From: Mallotus nudiflorus
Lineage: Eukaryota > Streptophyta > Magnoliopsida > Malpighiales > Euphorbiaceae
Direction: 5' to 3'
Length of the DNA: 64,000 bases
NCBI GenBank assembly: GCA_947683625.1
Contig: CANTUR010000620.1
Location: 531,501-595,500 of the forward strand
Shown here: in pieces, positions 1-13,526 of the stretch
How positions within the stretch are numbered: the stretch's first letter is position 1
Layout of the letters: every line of letters begins with the position of its first letter
Notes under the pieces: model-generated
Databases searched by the model: none
What the model saw: only the letters and a program-made list of their open reading frames with translations
What the model was told of the DNA's origin: nothing
Translations under genes and position numbers: made by a program

Positions 1-73
1 GAAAAGAAAAATAAAATAGAATAATATAATATAAAATAAAATACAAGTAGTGTAGTGATGTGTGCTTGTGTAA

Positions 74-104
<31 letters not shown>

Positions 105-818
105 GGAAAGACAAAGGAAAACGAAAAAAAAATATTGATAATGGGCCAATTTGGCCCAACAAATAAAATTGAAAGGCATAAAAAATAATTTGAGTTTATT
201 ATATTAATGTATTGAGTAAATTCACATATATTTTCGTTAGTGGCCGCGCTTTTTTTTTTCTTTCAATTATATTTTCTTTATTTTCACTTTTATATACAAA
301 ATTGCTTTGTGTTTTCATTCCTTATTTTTGGTGTTTTTAGTCTTTTTTTTAATTTATTCTATAATGTTTTTACTTATTATTATTTTTAAAGTCATCTTTA
401 ATTGAAGTTATTTGTATATATTTATTTAATTTGTATATTTTAAATAATTTTAGTTTGATATTCTAAATAACCATTTTTTAAAAAAATTTGAAACTTACTA
501 TTATTTAAAATATAAAAATGAAGTTAGTTAAACTAAAAATTATACATAGTCTTCAATAACTATGTTTTTTCATAATTATTTAGAATTTAGAAATTAAACT
601 AATTAAAGTAAAAATTATCCATAGCATTCAATAATTATTTTTTTTTAGTAAAAATAACAAAAATTATGAAATATATCAAATAAATTATTTTTTTTATTAT
701 TGATACTAATAAAAGTAAAAATTACATTTATGATCCTGATTTTATTATTAATGATGGAAAAACTGAAAAAACAACAAATAGAAACAAAACTGTAATTTTT
801 TGTTGCTTTTGTTGATTT
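1..818. other. AT-rich intergenic flank, no gene
   Basis: Very AT-rich DNA left of the first LTR. It holds an (AAT)n microsatellite at about 75-103 and a loose tandem duplication: the stretch around 533-565 resembles 606-638, about 75 bases apart. The last 180 bases belong to a repeat whose second copy lies beyond the inserted LTR (see 640-823). No coding sequence is supported. The short open frames here are low-complexity Phe/Ile/Asn strings with no family signature. Confidence 0.6.
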
Positions 819-823
819 GGTTA
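640..823. repeat. Copy 1 of a tandem repeat split by LTR H
   Basis: About 150-180 bases resemble 13578-13765 in the same orientation. Both carry runs such as AAAATTATGA, ATACTAATA and AAGTAAAAA in the same order. With the 12.7-kb H insertion removed the copies lie about 235 bases apart, so this was a tandem repeat before H landed. The origin of the repeat is unknown. Confidence 0.55.
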
Positions 824-2506
824 TGTCACGACCCAAACCGAGAGTCATGACCGACGATAGGGAATGAGAATTCTTTTGAATTCGGAACCTGTAGCAAGCC
901 TTAAAAATAAAAATACATGCAATAATAATATAAAAATACGCCAAAATTAAAACTTTAATCAATATAAAAGTAAATACTTAAATGTCATATCATAACAAAA
1001 ATATTCATACAATATTCTGATACAAATTTCAAAACCAAAAAAATACATTACTGATATAACAACACTATTACTGCAATCTCTAAAGTACAACAAGAGTTTA
1101 GATAATAAATTTATGTAGTCTAGACGGAACTGAAGAAGACCGGTGAAGAGGTTTACTACTGAGGTCTGAAGAAGAAGAATCTCCTGTAAAAAAATATTGA
1201 GGGGAGTCAAACCTCACTGAGTGAATTATTATAATATATATACATGCAACCTAAAGTCATATGCGGTCAAGTATCAGTATATATATAAATATATACAAGC
1301 ATTTCGCACAGATGCTAAAATCCACTTTTATATATAATAAATGCAAAAAAAAAACTATTTAAGTGAAGGATCAAATAGAACCCTAACATATTCACAACCT
1401 CAATCATAAAATCAATAAGCAATTGGCTTATCCAAATCTCCAAGTATTCATTTATCCAACTCAAGCTAGTAGACTAGCCCCGAGTACACTAGGTTAACCG
1501 AGGATCCACAATCTCAGTACCAGCAGGACTGGCCCCGAGTACACTAGGTCAACCGAGCATCCACAGCCATCATTTCCACTAACCAATATCTCGATAAACA
1601 AATATCAGAATTTTAACATAATTCTATCGTGTTGTTGCATAATAGTCCTAGCGTAACCCACTCGGTAGCACGTTCTACTAATGTCCTTCATATAAATTGC
1701 ATATTTATGAAAAATAATAAAATGATTAATTAAAATATAATGGCATCCATTATAAAAGAATATACCATTAATATCCCAAATATATATCAAGCATATACTG
1801 AAAATATATCGAACATATACTAAAAATATTCCATATATATATGCCACATATATACTAAATAAAACCATGAATATACCAAAAATATACCAAATATATATAT
1901 TAAAAATATATCAAGCATATACGTTGCATATGTATCAAAATATACCAAAATATGCAAAAAGTATACCGAAGATATACTAAATCATTTAATGAAATAATTC
2001 ATATTTAAACTCATTATGAAAATATGAAAGCTCAAATTCATGCATCCTATATGCAATGCATATATAAAATAATAACTCACAAGTTTGTGCTCCTCGAGAC
2101 AAATTTGACGGGCCTGGTCTGATAGGCCTTAGTCTCAGCGTAACTAGAAAAATAATTAATAACAAAATTAGAATAAATTCATAAATTATTGTAATAACCC
2201 GAATATTTTAAATTATTTATATAAACATTGAGGTTTTCAAGAATACAAATTATCTTTATCTTATATTGTTATAATTGATATATTAAATTATTATATTTAA
2301 GAACTAAATTTACAATTCCATTAGAAACTATTAATATTATTACTTTCATATTATTTTATTCTTATGCACATATTTTATTATTTTAAATTGTCTAAATAAT
2401 TATTTGTAGCACTACTATTATTGACTACTATAATGGTAGTTTTATTTTTATTTAAGGGTATATTAACAACATTATTATATACTTAAATTATCTACAATAC
2501 ACATAC

Positions 2507-2517
<11 letters not shown>

Positions 2518-2600
<83 letters not shown>
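2518..2600. repeat. (AT)n microsatellite in LTR Y
   Basis: About 40 uninterrupted AT dinucleotides inside LTR Y. This tract was the target of insertion Z1, whose duplication is TATAT. Confidence 0.95.
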
Positions 2601-2603
<3 letters not shown>

Positions 2604-5115
2604 CATGACCCAAAACAGGGGCCAAGGCCTTATTTACAACTACTGCAGTGTCTAGATTATAAAAATAAAACTCAAGTGAGCAATTTACATAAAGAAGCCG
2701 GGGCGAAAGAAATCCGACGTACAGGCCTGCTACTGAGGTCTGAGGAAGAAGACTCTCCTGAAAAATAGTCAATAGAGGGGAGTCAGACCTCACTGAGTGA
2801 ATTACTATAATATATATACATGCATACTAAATGCCGATGCACACAGTCAACAGTATATATATAATAAGCATATATACAAGCAAATACACACAAATGCAAT
2901 AAAATCATTTTATATATTTTTATTGAAAATCACAGTTCATGAAGGATCAAATAGAACCCTAGAATATTGCAACCTCAAAACAGTGTTAGACAACACTCTA
3001 GCCATACAGGCACACTTATTCCAATATATTCACTTGTTCCATTTGGACAGTAGACTGGCCCCGAGACATTAAGTCAACCGAGCTCCAGCAGTCTGACTGT
3101 CAGTGTGATTGGCCCTGAGACACTTGGTCAACCGAGCTCCAGCAATCACACTCCCAAATCATATCTCACACATCAAATAATCATATCCAATCAATATCCA
3201 CAAGTGGTTAGTAATATAGCCTAAATGCTATAAGCGTACCGGTACGTACTCGGTCCTAGTGCTGCCCACTAGGTAGCACATTCTATCGATATCCTTCATT
3301 GAAATATAAAACATACATTCTTAAAAAAAATGATGCATGAACTTAAATAAAATAGCAACATAAACCATATATATGCTAGAAATATACCAACAATAAACCA
3401 GGTATATTTCAAGTATATATACGTCAAATAAATCCAATATAATTACAAAATAAGCTAGAAATATATTCAAAAACATTTTAAGCATAATTCATTAATAAGA
3501 CATGCATATAGTTTAAAATATATAGAAAATAAACCAAAAATAACCTAAAAATAAACTTAAGTAATAATTAAACCATTTATGCATATTTAATCAAAATAGA
3601 GCGTATATTTCTAAAATCATGCACCCTAGAGCACATATATATAAAATAGCAACTCACATTTAGTGAGCTCCTCGAGATGGGTCCGACGGGCCTGGTCCAC
3701 TAGGCCTCGGTCTCGGCGTAACTAAAAAAATAATAATTAACAAACATCAGAATAAACCTAACAGAAAATCCTAGAAACTCGATCTAGAATATTAGACACA
3801 GAATCAGAATTAGTGTTCGACCGGATATCACGTTTTACGAGAATTCTATCAAAAATTCGACAGAACCTCCCCTGTAAAACAGACATCTCTGTACTCAAAG
3901 AGTAGATCCGGCCTTGCAAAGAAACACACTTCAAAAAATGAACACAGAAACGCATCCACAACCCCTCGGTCGGACTCCAAACTACAGTCTACCGATCGGG
4001 GTCCACAATCACAGAACAATTATAAAAATATCAAAAATACCCTTAAACCATAGAAATACATTTTATAAGTAGAAATTACATAATTAACCTTAAAACACAG
4101 TAAAACCGATAAAACTCATTTTATTTAGAAAAATCGTATATTATATATATAATTGAAAATAATTCACGAAAAATAGTTTTAATTAATTAAAAATACTAAA
4201 TAATTTGTAGAAATCATTTTTATACCTTAAATAACTATTAAAACCAATTTAATTATATTTTTAGTCAATTTAGGGTAAAATTACAAAATAGCCCTATATA
4301 TATAAATATACTAAAATTACTCCAAAAATTCACCAAAAATAGTATAATTGCAAAAAATTAATTTTTTCAACATATCTATCAATAATATCAATAAATAAAC
4401 TCAATTAAATAATTAATTTCAATTAAAAACACAATTAACCTAATTTTCCAAAATTACATAAACTAATTAAATTCAAAATAAATACATAGAAATTCATAAA
4501 AATTCCAAATAAATTTATATAATTCATTTCAACACCTATATTTATCATAAAACACAATTTCATAATTTAATTAATTAATTTTCTAAAATTAGAAAATAAT
4601 ATTAAAATATTCAAAAATACCCAAAAATTAAAATAATCTCCAAAAATTCTACAAAAATTCAAAAATGTATATTAAGCTACTAGGATCAACATTTGTTAAG
4701 GTACTTTTCATTAATTACAAAGAAAAGCTCAAAAAAAATTCAAAAATCAATTATGGTCGAAATTGAAAAATTGAGAAAAACCATACCAAATCAAGTTTTG
4801 AGCTTAAACAAAGCTTGGAATCATCTTCTATGGCTTTAGGGGAGTCCAAAAACACCGTAATGAGGGAATTTAGTGGCCGAAATCGTGAGGTGTGAAGAAA
4901 ATAGAACTTTCGGCCAAAAATGGTTTTCCTTGGCTCGCCAGCGCCGAAGAGGATGAAGGGAGTGGCGGAGCTGCTGGAGGAGATGGTGGCACACCGAGAG
5001 GCACTCTGACAGCCGGTGATCGGAAGTAGCAGCGGTGAGGTGAGGGTTAATGGAGGGAAGTCGGGGGAAGGAGAAGAAAATGGAAGAGAAAAGAAAAGAA
5101 ATAAAAAAAAAAATT

Positions 5116-5156
<41 letters not shown>

Positions 5157-5620
5157 ATTAATAATAGTTTAATAATTTATAATATAGTGTATTAATATAA
5201 TACTTAGAAAAATTACCCACCACACACATAATTTAATATTTTAATAATTTACATACTAAATAAAAATAATTAAATAACAATAAAACTAATTAATAAATAG
5301 TAAAATATTAGGGTAATTAATTAAACCCTAATTAAATAAATACACACATATACGTTATTTAGTATTTTAAAAATATATATGAATTCATGCAAATGTGTAA
5401 ATCTAATTAAAATAATTAATAATAAATTATTTACGTGAAAATTTCCCCAAAAATTGTATTCTTGGGAAAATTTTACGTAAAGCACTTAAAATAATATACA
5501 ATAATTAAAATAAGTTTTAAATGCATATCAACTCGTAAAAATATCATAATTATACACAAAATTTTTAACACTGCATATCTCGATGTAATATAAAAATGTT
5601 TAAAAACTCGGGATATTACA
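2601..5620 (-). mobile_element. Solo LTR Z1, same family as elements A and D
   Basis: A minus-oriented solo LTR from TGTCATGACCC (2601) to GGGATATTACA (5620), flanked by TATAT (2596-2600 and 5621-5625). The duplication is weak evidence alone because it lies in AT repeats, but the LTR termini are unambiguous. About 230 bases are missing near its left end: after AACAGGGGCCA the sequence jumps to the ACTACTGCAG island, so the terminal island present in the other copies is lost. Downstream it keeps the GGTCTGAGG hairpin, the two GGCCCCGAGACA repeats, the GGTACGTAC island and the TCTCTGTACTC hairpin. Confidence 0.85.
5118..5150. repeat. (AT)n microsatellite in LTR Z1
   Basis: An AT dinucleotide run of about 33 bases at the position in the LTR where the promoter TATA tract is expected. 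Confidence 0.9.
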
Positions 5621-7105
5621 TATATATATATATACACACATGGATGTATCTTATCTAAACTACTTTATATATATATGTGTGTGTGTGTGTGTGGCTTAGG
5701 AATTTTGGAGACCAAATTTTAGTCAACCCGATCTTCCTTTTCCCCTTCTTTCTTTCTTTCTTTCTTCTTCTGTCATGCCACTTTCTTTGCCCCTGTCTTC
5801 ATGTGCCTGAACCAGTAGCCACCTGCTCCTTCTCCATCTGTTTCTTCTTCTTTTAGTGTCATCTCTGCAGGAAAATGTATAGAGACAGCAGCACGAGTAG
5901 AGGAAGCAGCAGCAGCAGATCCAACAATGTGTAGCAGTAGCAGGCTCAGCAGGGCAGATCGACAGTAAGGGCAGCAGCAAGAACGATAGTAGCAGCAGCC
6001 TCCCTTCCTCCTACCGTGACAACCAGCATAACCACTGCCCCAACCTACTGTCACCTGGAAATTCAGCAGCCCAGGCTTACAGCAGTAGCCCCTCCCCTAC
6101 CTTGATTTGAACTTTAAGTGAGTTAGTAATTACTTAGCTTTAGGTTAGTTTTTAGTTGGATTTAGTTGATTGTTGGTTAATTTGGTTAGTTTTAGGTTGT
6201 TTTTGAATTTTTGTTAATTATGAGTTAATTACTTAATTTTGCAGAAATTATTTTAATTATTTGAGGTGATTTTTGGTTGATTAATGTATGCTTATTAATT
6301 GGTCTAAGTTATTGAAGTAAATTTTGGTTAAGAGTGTATAAGAATTTAGTTAGATTAATTAAATTGATTTTTATGGAATTTTAGTACATTTATTTAAGTA
6401 TTTTAAGTGTTATGTATATTTTATTATTGTGATTAATTAACTACTTTTGGTTGATTATTGGAGTTAATTAGTGTTAGTATATTATGTTAGTAATTTTAGT
6501 AGTTATAAAATAATTTTTGTTAATTTATCTAAATTTTTTTAGAAAATTATTATATTATGTAAATTTTGATATAATAGGTAAATGGTGCATTTTTGTTGAT
6601 ATTATAATTAAATACTATGTTTTAATTATTTTTGAGACAAAATGTGGTATTAAAATAATTTTTATAAATTATTTATTATTTTAGTTAATTAATATTAACT
6701 ATTTTTGAAAATTTATTCAAAATTAAATTATTTATTGTTTTGTGGTTTGAATGAGTTTTTAATTGATATTATAGTATATTTAATCTAGATGGACAATTAT
6801 AATTGAATTTGACTATATTATGTTGAATATTTTGAACGTTGGATTATTATTAATATTACATTATTATTTGAAATTTTATTAAATTATGGTGGAAAATAAT
6901 TTTATTTAGTGTTTTAAAAATTAAATAAATTATATTATGATTTATTATTAATTTTTATTATTTTTAATGATTTACTAAATTAATATTTAGTATTTCCTAT
7001 TTGTATATTTTTTGTGAACCTCGGTTGGGAATTATGTAGTTTAGGGTCCCAACCCGAGGTGTTATGCCACTGTGAATTTTGAAGTGTGTTTATTTACAGG
7101 GTTGA

Positions 7106-7121
7106 CTCTATTTCGGTAGAG
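7106..7121 (+). promoter_or_regulatory. Conserved LTR hairpin, family II version
   Basis: CTCTAT / GTAGAG arms closed by a TTCG loop, followed by GGGATGTCTG. It sits at the same place as the 8-bp CTCTACTC hairpin of the A/D family, just after a TTTACAG|GG acceptor-like site. Confidence 0.5.
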
Positions 7122-8527
7122 GGATGTCTGTTTTACAGAGAAAACTCTGTCGAATTTTTGATAGATTTCTCGTAAAACGTGACACCGGGTCGATCCTAAA
7201 ATTTTTATTCTAAGTTCAAATTGAGTCTTCCTTAGAAACTCTAGAAGTTAGGTTTCTATTTTCTGATTGTCATTTCCTTTTTCTGTCTTTTAGCTGTCTC
7301 TCCAGTCGCGTCTACTAGTTGAGGTCGGACACGACGTACTAGATGAGCACCTTTATCTTGTAAGTTAATATTTGATTTGATTTGATTGTCGGATTTTTTT
7401 TAATTTAAATCATATTAAATTCTTATGAATTTAATTTTATGAATTCTAGTCAGCATTATTCATAAGATGTTGCATGATGTAATTTATAGTTGATTTATTT
7501 TATTTTACTTTTATTTATTCTTTATTTATTATTATTTGTTGTGATTTTCATTGTTTTATTTATTTTCTTTATTTTTAAATAAATCACGGTAGAACGGGCT
7601 ACCTAATGGGTTTCATCAAGACCGTGTGCGCACCGGTAAAAATATATGATTATTTAATTATATTACTGGGGCCGAAGGTTTGGTGATGCTTTGCTCTCAG
7701 ACACCGCCAGTAGTATAATATTTGTTTATTTATTAAATTACTGGGGCCGATGGTCTTGTGATGCATTGCTCTCGGACACCGCCAATGATATTAGATTAAG
7801 AGATATGACTGCAGCTATGTATCCTAGTGATGCCTTACTCTCGGGATCCGGCAGTCTTGGATATAAGTGAGTCATATGGTTGTTAAAAATTTATAAATCG
7901 GGTTCTACCAAATTTTTATATTGAAATGATTTTAAAAGATATTTAAATATTTATTTCTTCTCTTTTTTAAGAAAATGGATTTATTATATGTATAGCAAAT
8001 GGTTGAAATAAAATTATATTATATTATATTTCCATAAATTTTATTTTAATGAGGTTTTCAAATCGCATTCATTTCTTTATTAACTTACTTAGTGAGGTCT
8101 GACTCCCCTCAAATTTTTTTTCTTTCAGGAGTTTAGGAGTTTATTGTTAGGCCTACTTCTCTTCGCCGTGTAGCTTCATCACCGACTATTCTACGTAAGT
8201 CTATTTAGTTGTGTTGTATTTACTTTTATGTACCGCAATAGAGAAAATTGTATAACTGCATACTTTATTTGGAAATTCATGTACTTATAATTTTATGTAC
8301 TGAGATACTATTTGTATGACCGATGTTTATTTATTTTATTCTATACACTGATATTATGGTTTAAATTATATTGAGAAAAATCAGTTTGATAATGTGCATT
8401 GTTACTTTATTATTTATTATAAAGTTTCAAAGTTAAATATTCCGTGATTTTCTTTTAAGGCTTACCACGGGTTTCGATAGCTTTATGCTTTCTCATTCCC
8501 TAGTGCCAGTCACGTGCCCTGGGTTCG

Positions 8528-11500
8528 TGTCATGACCCAAAACAGGGGCCATGACCGGCGCTAGGGAACGGGAATTCTTTCGAATCCAAAACCCATAGTA
8601 AGCCTAAAAATAAAATAAATCATGCAATAATAACAATATATAATATTATATGCAGCGAAAATAAAAATCATAAAAATCATAATAACATTTTCATCACTGG
8701 ATTTGAATCAAATCTCATCACATATATATATATATATATATATAATCTTTCAGTACAAATCCAGTTTCAATATAATACATCTCTTTAAAATAAAATACAT
8801 GAAATCCAATACTTTAATTCACAACTACTGCAGTATCTAGATTATAAAATAAGACCCAAGTAAATAATTTACACAAAGAAGTCGGGGCGAAAGAAATCCG
8901 GCGTATCGACCTGCTACTGAGGTCTGAAGAAGTTGACTCTCCTGAAAAATAGTCAACGAAGGGGAGTCAGACCTCACTGAGTGAATTACTATAATATATA
9001 TACATACACACTAAGTGATAATGCATACAATCAACAGTATATATATACTATGTACATATACAGACAATTACACACAGATGCAATAAAAATCATTTTTATA
9101 TATTTTATTGAAAATCATCTTTTATGAAGGATCACATAGAACCCTAGAATATCGCAACCTCAGAAAATAGTGTTAAACAACACTCTAGCCATACAGGCTC
9201 ACTTATTCCAAATATATCCACTTAATCCATTTAGACAGTAGACTGGCCCCGAGACACTAAGTCAACCGAGCTCCAGCAGTCTGACTGCCAGTGTGATTGG
9301 CCCCGAGACACTTGGTCAATCGAGCTCCAGCAATCACACCCAAATCACATCTTACACATCAATAATCATAATCAATCAATATCCACAAATAAGTTAGTAT
9401 TATAGCCTAAATACTATAGGCATACCGGTACGTACTCGGTCCTAGTCCTGCCCACTAGGTAGCACGTTCTATCGATATCCTTCATCATTAAATATAAAAC
9501 ATTCATTCACAAAAGTAAATGATGCATGAATGTAAATGAAATAACAATATAATCCATATATATACTAGAAATATACCAAAAGTAAACCAGGTATATTTCG
9601 AGTATATATACGTCAAATAAATCCAGTCAAATCAAAAATTAAACTAAAAATAGATTTAAAAACATTTTAGATATATTTTATTAACAAAACATGTATATAA
9701 TTTATTATATACCAAAAATAAACCAAAAATATACTTAATATAAACTTAAGAAATAATCAAATTATTTATGCATATTTAATCAACATAAAACATGCATTTC
9801 TAAATCATGTATCCTAAGCATATATATATAGTATAGTAACTCACCTAATGCGCTCCACGAGACAGGTCCGACGGGCCTGGTCCACTAGCCCTCGGTCTCG
9901 GCGCAACTAAACAAACAATAAATAATAGACATCAAAATAAACCCTAACAAAAATCCTAGAATTCGATCTAGAGTATTTAACACAGAATCAGAAATTAGGG
10001 TTCGACTGGACATCACATTTTACGAGAATTCTATCAAAAATTCAGCAGAACCTCCCCTGTAAAATGGACATCTCTCTACTCAAAAGAGTAGAGCCGACCC
10101 TGCAAGGAAATACACTTCGAAAATAAACACCACATCTCATTCACAACCCCTCGGTCGGACTCCAGACTACAATCTACCGACCGGGGTCCACAAACACAGA
10201 ATAATTCCAGATATACCAAAAATATCCTTAAAACCTAAAAATACATTTTATAGGTAGAAATTACATAATTAACCTTAAAACACAGTAAAAACCGATAAAA
10301 ACTCATTTTATTAGAAAAACCGTATATTATATATATAATTGAAAATAATTCACGAAAAATAGTTTTAATTAGTTAAAAATACTAAATAATTTATAGAAAT
10401 CATTTTTATACTTTAAATAACTATTAAAACCAATTAAATTACATTTTTAGACAATTGAGGGTAAAATTACCAAAATATCCCTATATATATAAATATACTA
10501 AATTACTTCAAAAATTCACCAAAAATTATACAATTATCCAAAATTAATTTTCTCAACATATTTATCAATAATATCAATAATTAAACTCAATTAACCAATT
10601 AAATTCAATTAAAAACACATTTAACCTAATTTTTCAAATTTACATAAACTTCAATAATTCAAAATAAATACTTAGAAATTCATAAAAATTCCAAATAAAT
10701 TCCTATAATTCATTTCAACACCTAATTTCACCATAAAACACAATTTCATAATTTAAATAATTAATTTCCAAAAATTAGAAAATAATATTAAAATATTCAA
10801 AAATACCCAAAAATCCAAAAAATCTCCAAAAATTCTAAAAAAATTCATACATGTAGATTGAGCTACTAGGATCAACATTTGTGAAGGGAGTTTTCATGAA
10901 TCAATCAATTAGAAGCTCAAAAAAATCAAAAACCCTAATGTGACCGAATTCGAAAAATCGAAACCTAAGCAAATCTAAACCATTTTAGCTCAAACCAAAG
11001 CCAGAATCACACTCACCGGAGCTCAAAGAGAAGAAAGAGACCGGCGGTGTCGAAAATGGTGGCCGAAATTGGGAGAAACGGCAAAGGGACGATTTTCGGC
11101 CAAAAGAGGAAAATGGGGCTGCCGGCGCCGGGGAAAGGAGCTGCTGGCGGCGGGAGACGGCTGGGAACGGCGGTGGCAAGCCTGGAGGCACACCGACGGT
11201 AGGTGACCGGAGTTTCAGACGGTGAGGGGAAGGGTGGGTGGTGGTCGGGCGCGGGAGGGAAAGAAAGAAGAAGAAAAAGAAAAAGAAAGAAAAGAAAAAG
11301 AAAAGAAAAAGAAAAGAAAAAAAAAGAAAAAAAAAAGAAAAAGAAAAATAAAATAAAATAATTAAATAACAATAAAATAATAATAAAATAATTTTAATAA
11401 TTTAATAATAAATAAAATAATTAAATAACAATAAATTAATAAATAAATAATAAAATATTAGGGTAATACATTAAACCCTAATTAAATAAATATACACACA

Positions 11501-11775
11501 CATAGGCTTTATTTAGTATTTTAAAAATACGTATGAGTTCATGCAAGTCCGAAAATACATTTAAAATAATTAATAATACATTGTTTACGTGAAAATTTCT
11601 CCGAAAATGCAAGTCCCGGGAAAATTTTACGTAAAACACTATAAATAAGACACAGTAATTAAAATAGATTTTAAATACATATCAACTCATGAAAATATCA
11701 TAATATATACACAAATTATTAACACTGTATATCCTGGTACAGTGTAAAAATATTTTAAAAACACGGGATATTACA
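8528..11775 (-). mobile_element. Solo LTR Z2, same family as elements A and D
   Basis: A minus-oriented solo LTR of 3,248 bases from TGTCATGACCC (8528) to GGGATATTACA (11775), with perfect duplications GTTCG at 8523-8527 and 11776-11780. It landed 10 bases before the 3' end of LTR Y. It contains the GC-rich leader block at 11020-11260 with CACTCACCGGAGCTC (donor-like GTGAGT on the minus strand), followed on the plus strand by a nearly pure A/G tract. There is no internal region. Confidence 0.9.
11253..11350. repeat. Long homopurine tract in LTR Z2
   Basis: About 95 bases almost entirely A and G on the plus strand, made of GAAAAA-like units. Equivalent tracts occur in both LTRs of element D (about 40728-40830 and 48984-49072). 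It produces spurious Phe/Leu-rich frames on the other strand. Confidence 0.85.
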
Positions 11776-13172
11776 GTTCGGGTCGTGACAATTATACTTT
11801 TAAGAATTCTAAAGGAAGACTCGATCTAAGAATCAAAACTCAGGATCGACCCAACGTCATATTTTACGAGAATTCCACTGAAAAATCGGCGAAGTCTCCT
11901 CTGTAAAATGGACATCTCTCTACTAAAAGTATAGTCGATCCTGCAAAAAAACACACTTCTAATACCACAAAATGCTCAGTACCTCAGATTGAGACCCCAA
12001 ACTGAACAAATTCCCAACCAAGGTTCACAATTCACAACAAAGTCAATATTAAATAATAAATATAACAAAAATCATAAATATCCACAAATATCAATAAATG
12101 GTCACAATACAATATATTTAAACATCAAAAATATTAAATATAATTATTTTCACATTAATTAAATAAAATCTCAAATATTTATATAATATTAATAAAAATC
12201 CAATTTTTCAATTATTCAAAATAAAATAGTAAAATTCACAATTAATTATATAAATAGTTCAATTATATAATAAACATAGTTAAAAATTCATTTAATCATA
12301 AAAATAATAAATAAAACTATTATTTGAATATATTTTCAAAAATTATCATTAATTAGTTAAAAATAGTAAATAATTTGTAAAAATTATTTTAATACTATTT
12401 ATTATTCCAAAATTATTTAAAACATATAATTTAACTATAATTTCAATAAAAAAAACACATATTTTACCCATAAATCCAAAATCCACATAATACTAAATAT
12501 TATTAAAAAATTAACCAAAATTACTAAAAATTATTTTCTCACTTCTAAAACTAATAATTTAAATTAACTATACTAATTAACATAATTTTTTATAATAAAC
12601 ATATAAAACAGATAATTAATAAAAATTCATTTTAATTATCAAAAATACAATAATTAGACATAAATTAAATAAATTCAGAAAAATAAAATAAAAATATATT
12701 TGAGAAGCTTAAGATGCATATATCAACATTTCCAAAATAAATAATCAAGAAACATTCAAACTCAAGCTTAAAAAAATAAAAACCCTAAATAGCATAAACT
12801 AAAACTTAGAGATATCTAACTAACCGAACGTCGTAGAGTTAAAATGAGTTGAGAATCAAGAAGTACGCATCGAGAGGAGTTGAATGAGCCCAAGAATAGA
12901 AGCTAAAAGTGACTGAATTCTCAACAAAGTACTGTAGCAAGCTTGCAGCAACAAGCAAAATTCGACGACTAAAAGCTCCTGGCGGCAGTAGGAAGGTGAG
13001 GGAGATAGTGGCGAGCTTGGTGTTGGTCCATAGTGGTTGACGGTATGGCTGGTGGAGCTTCGAGTGTGCTAGCAAAAACAAAAATGGCGGAAGCAAAATG
13101 AAGAAGAAGAAGAAAAAAAAAGTGAGGGAGCGGTGAGTTTGACCTGAAAAAAATTTGACCCCTTACTTTATA

Positions 13173-13175
<3 letters not shown>

Positions 13176-13236
<61 letters not shown>
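13176..13236. repeat. (TA)n microsatellite in LTR H
   Basis: About 30 TA dinucleotides at the promoter-equivalent position of LTR H. Confidence 0.95.
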
Positions 13237-13240
<4 letters not shown>

Positions 13241-13319
13241 CACCACACACATGTATGGAATATTAACACTAACAATAATAACAACAATAATAAGAATGAT
13301 AATAACAATAACAAATAAC

Positions 13320-13366
<47 letters not shown>
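13320..13366. repeat. (AAT)n microsatellite in LTR H
   Basis: About 15 AAT/ATA triplets. Both strands read as Asn- or Tyr-repeat frames that are not genes. Confidence 0.95.
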
Positions 13367-13368
<2 letters not shown>

Positions 13369-13526
13369 CACTAACTTCCAAATAAAATCCTCTAGGTAAC
13401 AAAATATTTAAAATAAATAAATAAATACTATTCACAAATAATTATAATATTTAAGAATTTAAAAATATTATTAGCACTAAATATCTCAAAATAATTTTTT
13501 ATAATTTAACATATAAGGTCATTACA

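Larger units (their letters stand above)
2190..11790 (+). mobile_element. Solo LTR Y (second LTR family), interrupted by Z1 and Z2
   Basis: A plus-oriented solo LTR that begins TGTAATAACCC at 2190 and ends GGGTCGTGACA at 11790. It is flanked by perfect duplications ATTAT at 2185-2189 and 11791-11795. Its own sequence is 2190-2600, 5626-8527 and 11781-11790, about 3.3 kb. It belongs to a different family from A/D: the ends and island order are alike, but the central tandem motif reads ACTGGGGCCGA...CACCGCCA rather than GGAGCTCGGTTGAC. It matches the LTR of element G (57097-60514) in start, length and islands. A purine/pyrimidine-biased stretch with CAG-like triplets at 5740-6000 makes long but meaningless open frames. 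Confidence 0.85.
824..13526 (-). mobile_element. Solo LTR H (oldest of the left nest), interrupted by Y
   Basis: A minus-oriented solo LTR of the Tekay-like group. On the plus strand it begins TGTCACGACCC at 824 and ends ATTACA at 13526. Its own sequence is 824-2189 plus 11796-13526, about 3.1 kb. The flanks GGTTA (819-823) and AGTTA (13527-13531) are a target-site duplication with one mismatch, which fits an old insertion. The order of conserved LTR islands (GCAAGCC end, CTGAGGTCTGA, GGCCCCGAG repeats, GGTAGCACGTTCTA, TCTCTACT hairpin) matches the better-preserved copies but with many substitutions. There is no internal region, so it is a solo LTR formed by LTR-LTR recombination (inference). 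Confidence 0.82.

Noticed and set aside
2488..2793. Open frames rich in Ile-Tyr or Asn repeats (also 13155-13435, 31771-32028, 36150-36389, 50449-50652)
   Set aside because: They read through AT or AAT microsatellites and have no family signature.
5723..6054. Cys- and Ser-rich frames on the minus strand
   Set aside because: They lie in the low-complexity CT/CAG-like leader block of LTR Y, overlap each other in two frames and have no counterpart kept in LTR G.
10985..11372. Frames with Phe-rich or Pro-rich translation in LTR Z2 (also 40489-40884 and 48780-49149 in D)
   Set aside because: They translate homopurine/homopyrimidine tracts and the GC-rich LTR leader.
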